A stretch of 64,000 bases of DNA from Polytrichum commune (lineage: Eukaryota > Streptophyta > Polytrichopsida > Polytrichales > Polytrichaceae). This document shows, one piece after another, positions 60,021-64,000 of this stretch. Each line of letters starts with the position of its first letter. Within the stretch, counting starts at the first letter, position 1. The notes under the pieces are model-generated. The model did no database searches, had not been told where the DNA came from, and saw nothing but the letters and a program-made list of their open reading frames with translations. A program made the position numbers and the translations under genes. Location: assembly GCA_950295325.1 (NCBI GenBank), contig OX485808.1, positions 15,646,527 to 15,710,526 on the forward strand, in the 5' to 3' direction.

Positions 60021-61726
60021 ACTACTCTCCCCTTTCGAGGATGGACACTATAGTGACACACTATACTAGTTCCTAGCTAGCCACTAGTGCCTTGAAGATA
60101 CCGGACATGGTATCCCCCCACAGGGCTTTGAGGTACCCATACAACAAGGTCCAAGGACCCCCCACCATAGTTGGGTGGACTAAGGTGGTGAGGTTGGTTG
60201 TAATAGGGTGGCCATTGGGGTTCTAACGTATTTTCCAATCCATTTGGTGGGATGGCGGCAATTGTATGGATGTTTGGTTGAGTTATTACTAGTTTTATGG
60301 GGGTCCAATCTTTTTGGTTGAGGATTGTGATGGTGATATTTTTGGAGCTTTCTTTGGCAGATAATCTGGCCCAATGAATTGCCTCATTTGTGGTTCGGTA
60401 GTTGGTTGGATATGCTAGTATGGCTCCTTGCCATTGTGTTATTGAGCTAGTCCCAAAAGCCAAAGATGATGGGGTCTCTTAGGTGGGGTCAACAATATAT
60501 TTTTAATATTGTGGGGCACGTTCGTGGTGATGAGTAGTATGATTGTTGTGAGGTGGAAGGTATTGATAACTAGTGTTTTGAATTTGGTTTATGGAATGGT
60601 GGTGGTTAAGGGGGAGGATTTTTTTGGGTTTCTTATGAGGCACGATTGTGATGTACCTATGAAGGAGCCCTATGAGTTCGGTGGTGAAGTTTTTTTTTTT
60701 TTTTTGGGGGGGGGGGGGTTGCAATGTCTTAGTTTGCAAGTTGGTGTGTTGTTAATTATATATTTCCTATAGCCATGTGAGTGTTTCAATGGTAAGTGTG
60801 GCTATGTATGAACCTTTGTGATAAAAAACCAATGTGTTTTCTAAGCAAAATTGGATCATTAGATGATGTGTTTGAAAATCTTTGTTTGGGTTGCATTCTT
60901 GTGTTATGAGATTTAGATTGGGGCTTTTGATAGGTGGTCGGACGAATTTAGTATCTTTGGACAATAGGGTGTAGAAGTCAATTGGGTATTTCTTTATTGT
61001 ATTAGTAATGTGTTGTTGGTGCTAGTTTTTATGAACTAATGTGAGGATGTGTTGTTTATCAACCTATGTTGTGATATTGTGGTAAGGGGTATGCCGTGTA
61101 CACAAATATTGTTGATGGATGACTTGGACACCCCATTTGTCTTTTGCTTTCTAAGCTAACCTTTCCATCATTTTTGTGATGTATGTTTTGTATCGTGGCT
61201 TAATTTAATTGCTTTGAGGCTAAACCCCGTTAAAATGTTTTATTGGGTTTTCCTTTTAAGAATGGTTTTTGAAATGACCCAAAGTTTGGCCTCGGTGTGG
61301 AGGATAATCATAGGGTATAGCACTCTTTCAACTAACCACTCGTTGATTTGTAATAAACATATGGCATATGGAAATAACTAACCCCAACCTTTGAAAGTGA
61401 TTGAAAGGTACTACTAAGTGATTGAAACATGCATAGTTAAAAAATAACTTAATTGAATGGATCATTTAATTGCATGTGAGCAAGATAATAGCCCCCATGA
61501 AACAATTATACAATGTTTCCCGTAAGTCACACTAAGTGTCAGCCCCGTGAATCATATGTGGAGCAACTACACAAAGTGATGAACATTTGAATGCAAATAA
61601 GCTATCCGTAACGTTTTTATTACCAGAGAACCATTATGTCATTTGTCAATAGAATATAATATGTATCATTGTCAACATGATTATGATTGTATGCATGGTG
61701 TTGTGGGCTTTGAAGACTACACCAAA
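60021..61726. other. Spacer, no gene seen
   Basis: T/G-rich on the plus strand. It includes a T17G13 tract at about 60690-60720. Open frames here are products of skewed composition. Confidence 0.35.
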
Positions 61727-62208
61727 GGCCACTTCACACACAAGACTGACAGCCCATGACCATTGCACTTCAAGCACTCTCATTGGTGGAAAAGGTGGAG
61801 TTGGTCCAAGTTCGCTTCACACTACACTTGAGGGACCAACGGAGTATGTGAATGCAAGATGGATGTAAAAGTGTACATGGAACCTTACATGGCATCAAAT
61901 GGATCATCTTCATGGTCACTTGGATTATTTTTTTAAACCACCTCTTGGAGGTAGGCCTAACACAAAACTGGAAGACCATGGCACTCCGAACGCTTATTTT
62001 TATCATGTGTGAGGACACATATGAATAGAAATTCATTGAAATAGCACATGTTTGAGGGCCTGGTCACATATGACTTCACACTACACTTGAAGATGCGTGA
62101 CCACACTACATGATTTTGGAGGTGTGTTGGGACGGCCTTTGGACACTTTCTTTTGGGCTCTCACAATCCCATGGTCACAACTCTTGGCTTGTGTGTGAAG
62201 TGGCCCTA
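61727..62208. mobile_element. TIR element, about 480 bp, with a second diverged copy downstream
   Basis: GGCCACTTCACACACAAG stands at both ends in inverted orientation, with weaker pairing further in. The interior 61795-62200 matches 62715-63120 in direct orientation. No transposase. Confidence 0.65.
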
Positions 62209-62509
62209 ATATTGATTTTTTTTTTTTGGAAACCATGTATTGGACAAACATGGGTTCCTAGCAATTGAGAACTCCCACATGGGACACTTGGATTGGAATA
62301 TTTAGCAATTTCGAAAATATGTTTGTTTCCGGGATGCCCATATGAATTTTGCCATGATATCCATCTCATGTCCTTTTGTAAAAAAAAAAATGACATGGCA
62401 CTCACAATCGGCATGCAGGATAATGACCTCAAAAGGTTGGCTAGAGAGGGCAATTAAGGGAAGATGTATAAAAAGGCGATCTCCAACTCAAAGTTGAATA
62501 TTGTGAAGG

Positions 62510-63120
62510 AGCTTGGTATATTTTGTATCCTACCATTTATGTGATGAAACATTGCCATGGATGATTGAAATTTGGATCCAAAATCACTTAGTAAGTGGCA
62601 GTCGTTGCATGATTGTAAATCTATAATGACCAACTTACAAGGAATGGCAAATATTGTTCAAGGTTCACATTGAGTATTGGTGACACTACACAAACGGTTT
62701 ACAATTAGTCTTGGCCAAGTCCAAGTTCGCTTCACACTACGCTTGAGGGATCAACGGAGTATGTGAATGCAAGATGGATGTAAAGTCCACATGGATTCCT
62801 ACATGACATCCAATGGATCACATTTTATGGTTACTTGGACTATTTTCAAAAACCACCTCTTGGAGGTAGGCCTGACACAAACCATGAGACCATGGCACTC
62901 CGAACGCTCACAACTGTTGATTTGTTCTATTTTATCATGTGTGAGGACCCGTATGACTAGAAATTCATTGAAATAGCACTTGGTTGAGGTCCCGGTCACA
63001 TATGACCACACACTACACTTGAGGATCCATGACCACAATACACGATTTTGGAGGTGTGTTGGGATGGCCTTTGGACACTTTCTTTTGGGCTCTCACAATT
63101 TCATGGTCAGGGCACTTGGC
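62510..63120. repeat. Second copy of the 61.7-kb element and adjoining repeat
   Basis: 62715-63120 repeats 61795-62200 (AAGTTCGCTTCACACTACRC, CACCTCTTGGAGGTAGGCCT, CACTTTCTTTTGGGCTCTCA). 62540-62715 is repeated again at 63725-63910 (CATGGATGATTGRAATTTGG, TTGTAAATCTATAAT). Confidence 0.75.
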
Positions 63121-63699
63121 TCACATGGGCCCTAAGTGGTAGGTGGAGCTTAGCAATGTTATGCCAATCCCTTAAGAGAATCCGACTAAATAAGAAGAAG
63201 AACAACAACAACAAGAATAGGAATATCAAGTGTGGCCACACTTATCTGTGTTGATCTTCTCGCTCCTTCTGTAAATTGCTTTCTAGTAAAACCCATGCCA
63301 TCTGGGAAATTGACGGAAAAATAATTTACAAAAGGAACTAGAAAAACCAACACAAATACGGGTGCCCGAAAATTGCCTCCATTTGGGGCAAGGTGTGAGT
63401 GTGAAACCCCACTTGATGGATGCAAGCATTGAACGGGAGAACTAATTGAACCGCTACATTGTTGGGTCCAATTAGTGTGGGTCACCAATTGTAGTTATGC
63501 GTTCCTATAACTTTTACCGACAATGTCGTTTTTTTACCAACTAAGTTATATCATATTCTTTGGTGTGCATATCAACTACACTAATACGATATTTAGTGTC
63601 ATGTGGTATTTAATGTCACTACGGCAACTTTTTGGATGACAATTCTTACGAATAAGCGTACAAATGTAGTCATGGATTGATGGATGAGTTCATCCGTTG

Positions 63700-63920
63700 G
63701 CCAAAACCGTACCTTCTTTTGTCAGCAACTTGTGATGAAATATTGTCATGGATGATTGGAATTTGGATGAAAAATCACTTGGTAAGTGACAGTAATTGCA
63801 ACATTGTAAATCTATAATCCCCCCAAAAATATTACAGGGCATGACAAATAATGTTGGGTTAACATTTAGTGTTGGTGACAGTATACCGCGATTCACAATT
63901 GAAATCGGTGACACTAAAGA
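63700..63920. repeat. Third partial repeat copy
   Basis: Matches 62520-62715: ATGGATGATTGGAATTTGG, AAAATCACTTGGTAAGTG and GTTGGTGACA. The rest of the element is not present before the window ends. Confidence 0.65.
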
Positions 63921-64000
63921 CCATATTCAGTGTACTTATGTTATTTGGGTTTAAAATGAGAATCTCAGTAAAATATTAAAGCATTGTGTAACTCAAAATG

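Noticed and set aside
59186-60772. Several open frames of 60-130 codons.
   Set aside because: They arise from T/G-skewed, low-complexity DNA and have simple composition with no family resemblance.

Overview
This is nuclear DNA of a land plant. The evidence is spliceosomal introns, chloroplast-targeted proteins, A-type (CYP71-clan) cytochrome P450s, PPR-DYW fragments and plant-type U1 snRNA genes with a plant-style upstream element. The sequence alone does not identify the species. Gene-poor AT-rich spacers, many short foldback elements and decayed gene copies fit a repeat-rich plant genome. Most short open frames in the window are noise.

Layout. (1) 187-3055 (+): the last four exons of an FtsH-like AAA protein that stops right after the AAA module and carries no protease domain (FtsHi-like). 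(2) About 3.9-28.8 kb: an old, diverged tandem segmental duplication. Block A runs about 3.9-13.7 kb and block B about 13.8-28.8 kb. Each block carries a head-to-head P450 pair, a PPR-DYW relic on the minus strand, U1 snRNA genes and the 5' part of a thylakoid-lumen DUF1499 gene. Only block B has the complete DUF1499 gene (26929-28753). Block A's copy is cut in intron 1, at the duplication junction. All P450 and PPR copies are broken. Five U1 snRNA loci (157 nt each) are the best-conserved parts. Two of them lie in a nearly identical inverted copy (about 4262-5167 against 10913-11813), which sits where block A's minus-strand P450 should have its last exon. (3) 22.6-25.3 kb: a cluster of short non-autonomous DNA transposons, several with exact terminal repeats and target-site duplications. 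(4) 28.8-29.65 kb: a tandem array of about 89-bp units. (5) 30510-33655 (-): a complete four-exon F-box gene, SKIP24-like. (6) 35895-36766 (-): a relic of NADP-isocitrate dehydrogenase. (7) 41788-49593 (-): a complete ASHH1/SDG26-like SET-domain histone methyltransferase in about ten exons. (8) 50-64 kb: gene-poor spacer with repeats, terminal-inverted-repeat elements and simple sequence.

Four loci look like working protein genes: FtsHi-like, DUF1499, SKIP24-like and ASHH1-like. They are unrelated housekeeping or regulatory genes with no operon-like link. I found no new multi-gene system. The most informative feature is the U1 snRNA cluster, with sequence variants at the splice-site-pairing end and in the U1-70K loop, together with the history of duplication, inversion and exon loss around it.
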